A stretch of 64,000 bases of DNA from Emmonsiellopsis sp. PD_33 (lineage: Eukaryota; Ascomycota; Eurotiomycetes; Onygenales; Ajellomycetaceae). Positions 1 to 11,389 of the stretch are shown in pieces. The notes under the pieces were generated by a model that saw only the letters and a program-made list of their open reading frames with translations, made no database searches and was not told the DNA's origin. Both the position numbers and the translations under genes were made by a program. Within the stretch, counting starts at the first letter, position 1, and each line of letters opens with the position of its first letter. Where the stretch lies: the NCBI GenBank assembly GCA_032988165.1, contig JANTQF010000200.1, positions 1-64,000 on the forward strand, written 5' to 3'.

Positions 1-620
1 ACAGTTCAATCCAAATTACAGACACCATTGTCTCAAAACTCTAGTAAGCCTGTGAGTGGGCTGAATCCTCCATGGCTAGTGCCCAGTAGAATTAATAGAA
101 TCATATGAATGCCCACTGAAATCCCACTAAATACTATGAGATAGATGATAAGGTCTAGCTAGACCTCTGAAATATTATAACTGATCACCCATCTCACATA
201 CTTAACTATTGATATGTTAAGTACACTATCATTAAAGTTCTGAGAAGTTATAACTATTGCCTTGACATGCCACTCAGAATCCACAACATGTTTCACATGA
301 ATCTACTCTATAAGGCCTCTACTGACTCATTCCCCTTGCAAGAGATTACCAACTAGCATCTGCCTGGCATCATCAGGAAAGACAATGAGATAGAATACAA
401 GATTAAAGTCATCCTCAACTACTACTATCATGGATGAGGATTCCAGTACTTAATGAAGTGATTTAGATATAAGGTTCCTTCATGAGAATCAACCTTCACC
501 CTGCAGGACATCACTGTATTTATCTATTATAAAGAACTGTACCTACCTAATAAGACTCCATCTGTGCTATATTGCACCTGATTTTCTGAACCCTCCTGCT
601 CACCCCCTAAAACCAAATAA
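1..620 (+). pseudogene. Gypsy-1 A pol C-terminus with chromodomain remnant
   Basis: This is the C-terminal end of the pol polyprotein, after the integrase core. At about 385-500 the frame reads as a decayed chromodomain: an acidic EYKI-type start, a tyrosine-rich segment, then the YLMK and WESTF-like parts with tryptophans changed to stops. Chromodomains on chromovirus integrases guide insertion to particular chromatin. The frame is broken by TGA and TAG codons expected from C-to-T change in CGA, CAG and TGG. The same segment occurs in copies B (about 7,570-7,690) and C (about 55,985-56,110). Confidence 0.75.
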
Positions 621-630
621 GGGGGGATAA

Positions 631-884
631 TGTGAAAGGCTACACCCTTATACTCTATATCTATAGCTTACCCAAACTTCACCCAATCTCTAACTGCTCA
701 ATCAGATGCCTCCAACTAGGCCTTCACATGAATATTTATTTGCTCCAACCTCACATAATTCTCTTCTACTTATATTATATAATCTCACAATTTCTTTTCC
801 TTTTTCCTTTCTTTCTCTAGCAATTACAATCTTGATTCTAGTGTATAGCTTGCATGATCCACTTATTGGAGCACACCTGTTACA
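631..884 (+). repeat. Gypsy-1 A 3' LTR
   Basis: A 254 bp LTR that begins TGTGAAAGGCTACACC and ends TGTTACA, preceded by the purine tract AAATAAGGGGGGATAA. Its ends match the LTRs at 2,455, 7,820, 50,923 and 56,232. The next five bases (GATTT, 885-889) should be one copy of the target duplication; the partner lies outside the window. Confidence 0.92.
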
Positions 885-1121
885 GATTTTCTACTATTCT
901 TATTATATTATAAGTCCATTTTGAGCTATTTTTTTAAATTATCCGCAAAATATTCAAGTTTTTAGGCAAAATTACTCAATTTGAAGGTATATATATATAA
1001 CTCAGACTTGACTTGCCTAGGGCTAGCCAGGCAAGTAACTCACCTTGATATATATATATATAACTCTAACTCAGCTCAGACACCCCTATATTGGACTCAA
1101 TTTGGACTTGTCTGCAGTCTA
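885..1121 (+). mobile_element. hAT-type MITE fragment, 3' part
   Basis: This matches the last 249 bp of the complete 519 bp MITE at 47,436-47,954, including the internal AT-repeat palindrome and the terminal inverted repeat ending CTTGTCTGCAGTCTA. The 5' part was separated by insertion of Gypsy-1 A. The eight bases that follow (TTCAGAAT) should be its target duplication. It has a CpG near 954, one of very few in the AT-rich block. No coding capacity is seen. Confidence 0.82.
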
Positions 1122-2454
1122 TTCAGAATACAATCAACAACTATCAAGAGATTCCTATAGATTGAACTCAACTAGTCAACCTCACTTCTCATCTTCAAAC
1201 CCAACTTAAGAAGACTAGAACCTCTAAACAACCTGCTAGTGAGCAGCCTGATCCCAATAAGAATTAGAATATCAATCCTTAATGAAGAGGCTATAAATGT
1301 TAATGAAGTAGCCCTAAGAATCAGAATCAATTTACTCTGAAAAATCCTCTTTCTCAATAAGAATGGGATAAACACAAGGATAAGAACCTTTACTATAATT
1401 ATGGCAAGCCAGGCCACTATACTTCTAATTGTTGATTAAAGAAAAAGGATCCTAAGAATGTTATTAAGGTCTCAGCAATTAATACTCTGAATGCTCTTCA
1501 GGAATAACTACACTTAGACCTCTCATCTGAAATGGAAATTATAGACCCTCTTGACTGACCTGATCCCTTAGAACCTTTAAGAAAGTTAAAAGATTATTAG
1601 TTATATATAATCATCCAACTTGATACTCCTACTGGGATGCTTCCAATTAGATGCCTATTTGACCCCAGTTCAGAAGTAGACTGTATATCAGTTAATTTTG
1701 CAGAGTTATGTAGTTGAAACATGTTAAAATCTACTACTTATAATATAGTATAGTTTGCTAATGAAACTTATTCCTATCACTATAGCCTTATTAATATAAC
1801 CTATTAAATAACTGACTCTAAAGATTTTTCATAAGAAGGAAATCTATCCCTTAAAGTTATCAATATAGCACATAAGGATATCATCTTAGGCATGTCTTAG
1901 ATACTTGCTAATAACCCATTAGTTAACTGGATTGCTTAAATATAGCATTTCCAATTTGCTGATACATAGATTTCTATTAAGAATTCTTCTGAGTTTATAA
2001 TATCAGTTAAAGATGAATTATACATTTATTATATATCTGGAGATGTTTTAGTAGATGAAAATAATCCTAAAGATAGTTGAGTATGGTTAATTCCTAACAT
2101 CAATTCTCTGAATATAGTAGACCCTTGAATCACCAAGATTTTCCAAGATTTCCAAGATGTGTTCTCTAAAGAAGGAGCTTCAAAACTAGCTGATATTAAA
2201 TAGGTTACTCATGAAATTAACCTACATGATGGCAAGTTACTACTGTACAGTTCACTTTATAATCTATCAGTAATTAAGTTAGAAACACTTTGAAAATATC
2301 TTAAAGACATGCAATCACAGAATTGGATTTGACCCTCTTGAAGCTCTATGAGGGCTCCTATCCTATTTGTGCCTAAGAAGGATAGTGGACTTCATCTATG
2401 TATAGACTATAGAGGTCTAAACAAGGTAACAATCAAAGATCATATCCCTTTACC
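1122..2454 (+). pseudogene. Gypsy-2 A gag, protease and start of reverse transcriptase
   Basis: This is the 5' coding part of a second chromovirus family. A CCHC zinc knuckle is seen at about 1,395-1,435 (pattern Y-x2-Y-x-K-P-G-H-x4-C, with Cys positions changed to Tyr). A retropepsin-like segment with a CLFDPSSEVDC-type active-site region follows at about 1,640-1,700. The fingers of the reverse transcriptase follow at about 2,340-2,454 (APILFVPKKDSG and IDYRGLN). Stops are scattered. The frame stops at 2,454, where Gypsy-1 B entered, and resumes at 8,080 in the same domain. The upstream LTR is not present; a MITE fragment lies there instead. Confidence 0.8.
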
Positions 2455-2709
2455 TGTGAAGGGCTACACCCTTATACCCTATATCTATAGCTCACCCAAA
2501 CTTCACCTGATCTCTGACCACCTAATTGGAGGTCTCCAACTGGGCCTTCATATGAACATTTATCTACTCTGACCTCATATAATTCTCTTTTATCTATATC
2601 ATATGATCTCATGATTTCTTTTCCTTTTTTCCTTTCTTTCTCTAGCAATTACAATCTTGATTTTAGTGTCTAGCTCATATAATCTATTAATCAGAGTACA
2701 CCCATTACA
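2455..2709 (+). repeat. Gypsy-1 B 5' LTR
   Basis: A 255 bp LTR that starts TGTGAAGGGCTACACC and ends CCCATTACA. It pairs with the LTR at 7,820-8,074. A primer-binding site just inside it (TTTTGTAATCACTTG) cannot be matched to a tRNA by eye. Confidence 0.93.
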
Positions 2710-2899
2710 TTTTGTAATCACTTGTTTGATCTCTTCTCAGAGATCTCTGATATTATATCTATCTTTCAAATATGACTCACACATATAATAGAATCTTCCA
2801 AATGCAACTTATACATACAACTGACTTCTCTAAATTATAATAAATACTAATAAAATGTCCCTGTAGGACATCAGCTCTATATAACCTACTCAGTTCAGC

Positions 2900-4075
2900 T
2901 CTGCCAGATGACATGTCAGCAAAAGGCCTCAAAACCCTGACAGTCTATATTATTATCTCATGAGATTTTCTCTCAATCTATATGAATCCTCTGAACTCTC
3001 AGAATCCAATCAATCTTTCACATCCATTATAAATATAAATCCTTCACATAAAGACAGCCCCTCTTCTTAGAGCTTTAAAGCTGATCTTTAAAACCTTGTC
3101 CAACAGCTTGCAGCTCAAGTTTAGAGCCTCTTCAAATAGATTCACATGCCTGCTTTAATTCTAATGTCTATTCTAACTCCTACTTTCTCAATTACTCCAT
3201 TAAATGACACCATGAAATATCTGAAAGAGAAACTTACTATACTAGCAACTTTCAGTAGTAAAAAGCTCATTAAATATGCTACCTGGTGACTTAACATCAT
3301 AATTAATATTAATATTAATAGTTATATAATTAATAATCTAACTAATCAGATATAATATATCTTCTTATGACTCTTCAGCATTACCTCCATCTAATTTCAT
3401 TCTTAGATGAAGGCTAACTTACATTTCTCACTATTCTTAGATGTCATTCTAAATCAGCTAGATGTCTTATTCTCTAACCTCACAGTAACCTTAAAGACTC
3501 TCACCTGACTGTATAGTACCTATTAGTGAACTCTCTTGCTAATTGCCTTTCTTCTGATGTTTGATCAGAAGATCCTCAAGACTAGCAGGCAGTTATGAGA
3601 TGATATAATTAAGAAGATTATACTTAAGAAAGTCATCAATCTTAATCTTCTACAGCAGATTGTCTCTATCTGAGAACCCACTTTATATACTAACTATTAT
3701 ATAGAACTTTATGAGATAGAGAACAACCTATCTGAAATTAAAGCCATTAAGAATTAGTTTCACACTGATATTCCTACTAATCTTAGAGAAATCTTTCTCA
3801 GGGCAACTCAGCCCTGCAATCTGAATATTATGAACTGGGAATTAATAGCTTGTATGAACAGCTTTTATATTTCTAATATAATTACTACTGCTATTACAGA
3901 CTGCCACACCCAAGGGGTGTGCATCAACTGTGATAAACTCAGGTACAGGGCTGCCAACTGCTGTGGCACCCACATTCCCCCAAAGCTACCTGTATAATCC
4001 ACAAATGTGCAGGCCAGACCTGAAGAAGAGGAGGACTTTAAAGATACTAAATCAGACTTGGGAAAAGACTAGCTT
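2900..4075 (+). pseudogene. Gypsy-1 B gag remnant
   Basis: This is the capsid/nucleocapsid region. Near 3,905-3,960 a zinc knuckle reads GVCINCDKLRYRAANC, a C-x2-C-x4-H-x4-C motif whose His has become Tyr. The same segment in copy C keeps the His but has lost the second Cys, so the two copies decayed independently. Many TAG, TAA and TGA codons interrupt the frame, and no intact start could be fixed. Confidence 0.75.
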
Positions 4076-4119
4076 CTATATGAAATTATAAGTAGAAGCT
4101 CCTGAAGTTAGATAGAAAG

Positions 4120-7100
4120 ACCTTTAAGAAGAAGATAATAATTTTAGTAATTCTTATATCTACTATAATTAATCATTCTTTTAATATAAATATTATGATA
4201 GATAGTGGTTACTATTACTATATAATAATTCATCCTCACATGGTCAACTATTATAACCTCCTGCATATCCCAATTATTCCCTAAAAAATTGAAGGCATCA
4301 GTGGTGACACTGGTGACTTTATATGAAACATGGTGAAGCTTAATGTTAATATTAGTGAATTCCTCCAAGAGAATATCTATACATATGAAATTGAGAACCT
4401 CTCATATGACTTTATATTAGACCTATCTTGATTATTCAAACATCAAGCCCTCATTAATGCATGCAACTGATGTGTGATGTTCCCTGGAAACATCCATATA
4501 TTTAAGAAAGATATCCATAAAACCACCAACCTTCATCAGATCTCTGTTAATGCCTTTAAGCTCCTCTGATGTTGTAATTAGAAGCTTAAGTTCTAATCCT
4601 CTATTAAAATCTTTATTACCAGTATATCTGATATAGAGAAAGCTCTCTTCTAACTCTTCAAGAAGTTAAAAACTAACCCTACAACAGTCCTTTCCCTGCA
4701 CTATCATGAATTTCTTGATATTTTTGATCACAAGGCTGCTGAGAAGCTCCTGCTGTTCCATGATACATATAATTATCACATTAAACTTAAGAAAATAAAT
4801 GATAAAGATCTTCAGCTGCTCTAAGGACCTCTATATAATATGTCATATGATGAACTGCTTGTACTCTACAAGACCCTTAATGATCTTCTCAATAAAGATT
4901 TCATTTAAGTTAGTAATTTACCTGCTGATGTACCCATTTTTTTTGCTAAGAAATCTGATGAAGACCTCTAAATCTATGTAGATTATTATAGCCTCAACTG
5001 ACTTATAAGAAAAGACTGTTATCTACTACCACTAATCAATGAGACTCTCAAATGAATTGGATGAGCTAAATAGTTTATAAAGCTTAATATTATCTTCACA
5101 TTCTATAAGATTTAAATTGCAGAAAGAGATAAATGGCTGACTACCTTCCATATGAGATATAGTCTATTTAAATGGATAGTTATCCTCTTTAGCCTCATAA
5201 ATGCCCTGAGCACCTTCCAGAAATACATTAACTAGGCACTATAAAATTATTTAGATGAATTTACTTTGATTTATCTTAATGACATCCTCATCTTTACTGA
5301 TGAGTTCTATAAATAGCATTAGGAGTACATCTGAAAAGTCCTCATTCATCTCTATAAATATAATCTCCTGATTGATATTAATAAGTCTGCCTTCAAAGTT
5401 CAAGAGATAATCTACCTCAGCTTCATCATAGAGGTGAGGAAGGGAGTCTATATGGACCCTAAGAAGATTACTACTATTCTCAAATAGGAAGCCTCTATAA
5501 TCATAAAAGATGTGTAAGACTTTCTAGGATTTATGAATTTCTACTGACACTTCATTTGGGATTTTTCTGACATTATCTAACTACTAACTAACCTCACATG
5601 CAAAGACCAACAGTTCTAGTAGTCTAGAGAAATAGATAGAGTATTTATATATCTTAAGTAGATGTTTATCTCTACCTCAATACTCATCACATTTAATCTT
5701 AATTATCTAATGATAGTCAAAATAGACTCTTCTGATTACATTATAGGTAGCATCTTTATGTAATGAGATGATGAAGGTATCCTATAATCTTGTATATTTA
5801 TATTCAAAAAACTCAGCTCTGTTAAAGCTAACTATAAGATTTATAATAAAGAACTCCTTATCATTATTTAATGTCTAAAAGAATGAGACTCTGAACTCTA
5901 CAGTGTGAAAGACTTTGAGATCATTATAGATTATAAGAACCTCTAATATTTCATTATAATCTATAAACTTTCTAAATGCTAGATGTGCTGAGCTGAATTT
6001 CTCAGTCAATTTTATTTTATAATTTACTATCACCCTGGCATGGAGAACTTCATAGCTAATACTCTCTCCTAATATGAATAGAATATACTCTCTGAAGACT
6101 TTAATGCCTATTAGGCAAATCACAAATAAAGATTATTAGACCTATAGATCCTTAAGGACTTCAAAGCAACATCACATAGAGTAATATGTGTCTTACCTGT
6201 CACCCTGCTAGCTGCAACTACCCAAATAAACCCTGTGAAAGGCTTCCTTAGGTCATCTCTACTTCTACTCTAAAAGCTCTAGGATGCTACTACTACCTCT
6301 AATGAATATCTTCAGATGATGATCTAAATTATATAGAATAAAGCTCACTACTTTCTATCTAAACTTCAGGCCTGCATTAATATAGCTGAATGCTCTATAG
6401 ATACTGACACCTAATTATACTTCTAGAGGAGACAGTGGGGTTCTGATTTAAAACCACTATACATCTAAATTATGCAAGAAACTCATGATTCTCTGATGAT
6501 CAGTTACCCAGATTGTAAAGTATTCTATTAAATCTTATCCTGAGATTTCTATTAATCTAATATATCTTAGAGTATCTAATAGTTCATTTAGAACTACAAT
6601 ATCTGCTGATCCATTATTATCTAGTAGAATTATCATCAAGGTCTACTTAAATTTCTTCTGATTTCTGAATGTGTCTGGTGCAATATTACTATTAACTTTA
6701 TAGTAGACCTCTCTATGAGTAATAGCTGCAAGAATATCCTCATCATTGTTGACTATCTCAGTAAAGATATTATTTTTGAACTCTGTGTGAAGATAAATAT
6801 ACCTATAGTAGTTAAAGCCTTCCTCTGAAGCCTATTTTATTATCTATATGATCTATTCTATATAATTATTTTGAATTATAAAACTTAGTTTATTAGAGCT
6901 ATTTAGAGCTAAATCTACTAGCTCCTTAAGATCTTCTAATATCTCTTAACTGCTTATTACTCTAAAACTGATGGTAGCACTGAACATATAATTCAAATAA
7001 TTAAGAACTACCTCTAAAAGTTCTCTTTATATGCTCAAGATGACTGGAATAAACTTCTCCCACACACTAAACTTGCAATTAATGGCTGTGATGCTGTCAG

Positions 7101-7805
7101 CACTGATGTTAGCTTATTTTTTCTCTTGCATGATTATAACTTTAAAGTTCTTAATCTTGCTAAATCATCTGAATCTTCTACCTTACCCTGCAGTTCAATC
7201 TAAATTATAGATACTATTATCTTAAAACTTTAATAAGTCTATAAATAAGTTGAATCCTCCATGGCCAGCATTCAGTAAGATCAATAAGACTGTGTTAATG
7301 CTCACTAGAATCCCACTGAATATTATAAAGTAAGTAATAAAGTTTAGCTAGACCTCTAGAATATCACTACTGATTGACTATCTTGCACACTTAATTACTA
7401 ATATACTAAATACACCATTATTGAAGTTCTAGGAAGTTATAACTATCATCTTGACATACCACCTAGAATTTATAATATATTTCATATAAACCTGCTCTGC
7501 AAGGCCTCTATCAACCTATTCCCCTCACAAGAGATCACCAACTGGCACCCACCTGGTATCATTAGGAAAGACAATGAGGTAGAATATGAGATTAAAGCTA
7601 TTCTTAACTACTACTACTATAAATGAGGATTTTAGTACCTAATGAAGTGACTCAGATATAAAGCCTCTTTATGAGAATCAATCTTCACCCTGCAAGATAC
7701 TACTATACTCACTCATTATAAAGAGCTATATCTACTTAATGAGACTTCATCTATACTATACTGCATCTGAATTTCCAAACCCTCCTGCCTGCCCTTTAAG
7801 ACTAA
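4120..7805 (+). pseudogene. Gypsy-1 B pol remnant
   Basis: This is a degraded pol polyprotein. The reverse transcriptase core is near 4,960-5,500, and the active-site box reads YLND at 5,272-5,283 instead of YxDD. RNase H follows at about 5,650-6,120, the integrase zinc-binding and catalytic regions at about 6,480-7,200, and a chromodomain remnant at about 7,570-7,690. Stops occur every few dozen codons, so no functional protein is expected. The order and spacing agree with copy C. Confidence 0.8.
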
Positions 7806-7819
7806 ATAGGGGGAGATAA

Positions 7820-8074
7820 TGTGAAGGGCTACACTCTTATACTCTATATCTATAGCTCATCTGAACTTCACCCAATCTCTGACTACTCAATTAGAGACCT
7901 CTAACTAGGCTTTTATATGAATATTTATCCACTCTGATCTCACATAATTCTCTTTTATCTATATTGTATGATCTCATGATTTCTTTTTCTTTTTTCCTTT
8001 CTTTCTTTAGTAATTACAATCTTGATTTTAATGTCTAGCTCACATAATCTATTAATCAGAGCATGCCCATTACA
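7820..8074 (+). repeat. Gypsy-1 B 3' LTR with polypurine tract
   Basis: A 255 bp LTR preceded by the polypurine tract AATAGGGGGAGATAA (7,805-7,819), the usual plus-strand primer. It ends CCCATTACA. The following TTACC is the right copy of the 5 bp target duplication. Confidence 0.93.
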
Positions 8075-8079
8075 TTACC

Positions 8080-10312
8080 TTTAATTGATGAGATGATGGA
8101 TTGATTATCCAGAAAGAAGTATTTTTCAAAGCTTAATTTGCAAGATATCTATTATCAAATTTAAATAAAAGAGGATGATGAATGGAAGATTGCTTTTCAG
8201 ATAAAATATAACAACTTTGAATATCTAGTTCTCTTCTTAGATCTCTGTAATACCTCAGCTACATTTCAAACTTATATCAATCAGGTGCTTTAGAGTCTAC
8301 TTGACATCTCATGCATCATCTACCTTAATGATATCCTTATCTTTTTAGATACTGAAGAAGAGCATAAGAAGTACATTCAGTAAATCTTAGAATGTCTTCA
8401 AAAATACAGTCTTTTTGCTAAGAAATTGAAGTGTATGTTCTTTACCTAGAAAGTGGAATTTCTTGAGTTTATAGTGGGTATCAATGGAGTCCATATGGAT
8501 CAAGCTTGTGTGACTACCATCTTGAAGTGGCCTGAACTATATATGTTTCAAGAAGTGCAAGTTTTCCTAGGTTTTACAAATTTTTACTGGAAATTTATAT
8601 ATGCTTATTCTTGAATAACAGCTCTTATAACTAAATTACTTAAGGGTAATATTAAAGATAAGAAACCTGAGCTATTTTATTTTACTAAGAATGCCAGGGC
8701 AGCATTAGCTGCAATCAAAAAGATCTTTGCAGAAGTAATACTTCTTAACTATTTTAACCTCAATTAATCTATTCAACTGGAGATAGATGCCTCTAGATTT
8801 AGCATGTGTAGAATATTATCTTAGTTGATGAATAACCCAAATTAAAATAGATTTAGTAGGTGGGAAGGCTCCTATCCACTTATAACTTATAGGTAAGACT
8901 GGGCTCTAGTAGCCTTCTTTTCAAGAAAATTAAATCTAATATAATAGTAGTATAATATGTACAATTAAGAACTTCTTACAATTATTGAATTATTTAAAAC
9001 TTGATGATACTACCTGCAGGGTAGTAATTTTCCTATTTAAGTTCTTTTAAATCATGCAAATTTGCATTATTTCTTTACTATCAAGAAGCTATCTATAAGA
9101 TAGGCTAGATAGACTGAGTTATTATCTAAATATAATTTCTATATTCATTATTGCCCTGGCTGGCTTAACCTAGCTGATGTGCCTTCACAGCAGCCAGACT
9201 ATGAAATAATTCTATGGGAGGAAGATGTTGATGGAGCACTTCCTACATTACAGAAAAAACTAGCTATATAGGATTTAATTATATCTAGTTGTAGATTCTA
9301 ATTTAGAGCTGTAGAGGCTACTTCAGATAGCTGAATTAATAATATTAAACTAGCTGAGACAATAATGCTTGATAAAGTTAGTATTAATGATTTAGAATGT
9401 CTCATACCACATTTAGCTGCTATAGATGCTGTCTCAGATGAAATAGGCTATAAACTTCCCTTTAAGATGCTTCAGAAATTCATTAAGGAGGTATAAGATA
9501 GAGACACCTTTTATATATCTTAGATTCAAGAGCTAAAAGGTTGTGAAGAACCTGGGTTGAATTCAAATAGCAGGCTTGAGGATTCAAAGCTAGCAGCTAA
9601 GTTAAAAGAATGGTTAATAGAATATTATAGCCTCCTAACATTCAATGAATTTATTTTTATTTCTAATAGTAAAGCTCTAAGATGAAAGTTACTATGAATT
9701 CATCTTAATGATCTATATGTAGGTCACTTTGATATAATAAAGACTAAAGAACTATTTTAAAGGAAGTATTATTAAAAAGAAATTCATTAGAATGTTTCAG
9801 AGTTTATTAACACATATAATATCTATAAAAGAGTAAAGTTACTAAAATACTGCCCATACAGCACCTTGTTGGCTCTACCTATTCCTAATTGTTTCTGGAA
9901 ATTGATATCAATAGATTTCATTGTTGACCTACCCAAGTCTCAACTCAAAGGTTGAAAATATGATAGTATTTTGATCATTATGAACTATTTTACTAAAATG
10001 GCTAAATATATCCCTTGTTTGAAGACTATTAAAGTACTAGAGCTTGCTGAACTTTTCATAAATTCTATTATCCATAAATATGATCCTCTATTATCACTAA
10101 TAATAGACTGTAGGTCCTTATTTACCAGTCATTTTTGATTAGCTTTCTACTACTATCTTTATATATGCTAGAATTTAAGTATAGCTTTTCATCCTCAAAC
10201 TAACAGTCAAATAGAATGTCAAAATCAAACCCTTAAACACTATCTTCAAACTTATTATATCTATTATTAAGATGATTGGATGCAGCACCTTTCAACAGCA
10301 CAATTCATATAT
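8080..10312 (+). pseudogene. Gypsy-2 A reverse transcriptase, RNase H, integrase
   Basis: This continues the Gypsy-2 A pol frame after the Gypsy-1 B insertion. The palm region holds FQTYINQVL and the active-site box YLND (8,321-8,332, one catalytic Asp changed to Asn). RNase H (IDASRFSM) lies near 8,780-8,820. The integrase zinc-binding region (including GHFDIIKTKELF) is near 9,720-9,880, and the catalytic core (SIDFIVDLP, then FHPQTNSQIE) at about 9,900-10,300. The frame ends in integrase at 10,312, where the Helitron begins, and resumes at 18,254. Confidence 0.83.
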
Positions 10313-10639
10313 GTATGAAGTCAGTTGGGCTGGCAGAATGCTATCTCAGTGAGGAACATCAGGAAAATACTTGTATTTTAGTGTCCTTTTCCTTACCATC
10401 TTTTGGTCACATATTCTCTTTTAGTCTGCCCTGCTTACTCTCTACCCTAACCTCCTCTTTTTATTCTATCCTCATCCTCAACATTACATTTTTACTGTAT
10501 ATATATCTTATAATCTGCCATATCAATATGTTTGTTACCCTTCCTACCAATTACCCTCTGCTGCATTCTGGGCCCTATCTGGCCTTCAATCCTTCAATTT
10601 TCTTGCTACCTTTGGTGGTTGTTTGGAATCCTTCTGGCA

Positions 10640-11012
10640 TCCCTTATTATAATATCCTTAATGATGTCCTGGGTCCTAGGCTTCCTGTTGATTTTATTGA
10701 GGCCCTGAGGTCTGGGAGGGTGGATGAGGCAGCTTGGTTGGCTGTGCCAGTACTACCTGTCCCTGTTTTGCCTGCTAGGTGTGTGCTGCCAGTGCTGTCT
10801 GCTGCTGCCCCAGTGCTGCCAGTACAGTCTGTCTCCACTGATGCTCTGTTAGCTGTGCTGGTGCTGCCAGTACAGCCTGTCTCTTTCTTACCTGCTGTAC
10901 CCACTTGGTTGAGTGCTGAGTTTACTCAGTTGAGAGCTGAGTATGAGGCCTATGATTATTGGATATTTAAGATGAACCAACATTTTGACTGTCTCTTCTA
11001 TTATCTTTATTA
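10640..11012 (+). pseudogene. Possible first exon of Helitron ORF, Val/Leu/Pro repeats
   Basis: An open stretch of about 120 codons before the Rep/helicase. It starts around NDVLGPRLPVDFIEALRSG, runs through tandem VLPVP/VLPVQ-type repeats, and ends at a TAA. The preceding part of the open frame (10,276-10,640) is hydrophobic and T/C-rich and looks non-coding. The stretch could be a 5' exon joined to the Ser-rich segment at 11,390, or a separate small protein. No family was recognised. Confidence 0.4.
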
Positions 11013-11389
11013 ATCCTGATGTTCTCTATGTGTCTGTATGTTATATATCCCCTTCATGGTTTCCACTTCTTGCTCATTCACCACTGATTCCTTCTCTCTT
11101 TTTGATTTTAGTGCACTGTTTCTCCACTTTCTTGGCATTGGTGTTAGATCATTGGTATCATTCATGGGATCATAGGATTATGTTAGCTTGGCTCTAGTAT
11201 CTTTAATCATTATGTATATATATATTCTGTTGTCTGCTGCTCTTTATCAGTCTATTTCTTTATCTACTCTCCTCTGTGGTTTTTACTTTCCATATCTTTA
11301 TCTATTCTATTTGTCTTTATTTGAATATTACTATTCTCTTTTTACTGTTATGTCTTTTATTACCTTGCCATTCTGAGGCCTATCTTCCT

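Larger units (their letters stand above)
1..884 (+). mobile_element. Gypsy-1 copy A, 3' end of a Ty3/Gypsy chromovirus
   Basis: This is the last part of a Ty3/Gypsy LTR retrotransposon whose 5' part lies outside the window. It aligns by eye along its length with the complete copies at 2,455-8,074 and 50,923-56,485. It holds the end of pol, a purine tract (about 615-630) and a 3' LTR. It ends inside a hAT-type MITE, so it inserted into that MITE. It keeps more CA and TG than copy B and looks less mutated. Confidence 0.9.
2455..8074 (+). mobile_element. Gypsy-1 copy B, complete nested chromovirus
   Basis: This is a 5,620 bp LTR retrotransposon with two 255 bp LTRs, gag, pol in the order protease, reverse transcriptase, RNase H, integrase, and a terminal chromodomain. 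It sits in the reverse transcriptase of Gypsy-2 A. It is flanked by the direct repeat TTACC (2,450-2,454 and 8,075-8,079), and removing the element plus one repeat rejoins the host frame from IPLP to IDEMMD. Its coding strand is heavily mutated, with more TA dinucleotides than copies A and C. Confidence 0.95.

Noticed and set aside
10276..10640. Start of the long open frame 10,276-11,013 as a gene start
   Set aside because: Its first bases are Gypsy-2 integrase and the Helitron border is at 10,313, so this ATG belongs to a different element.
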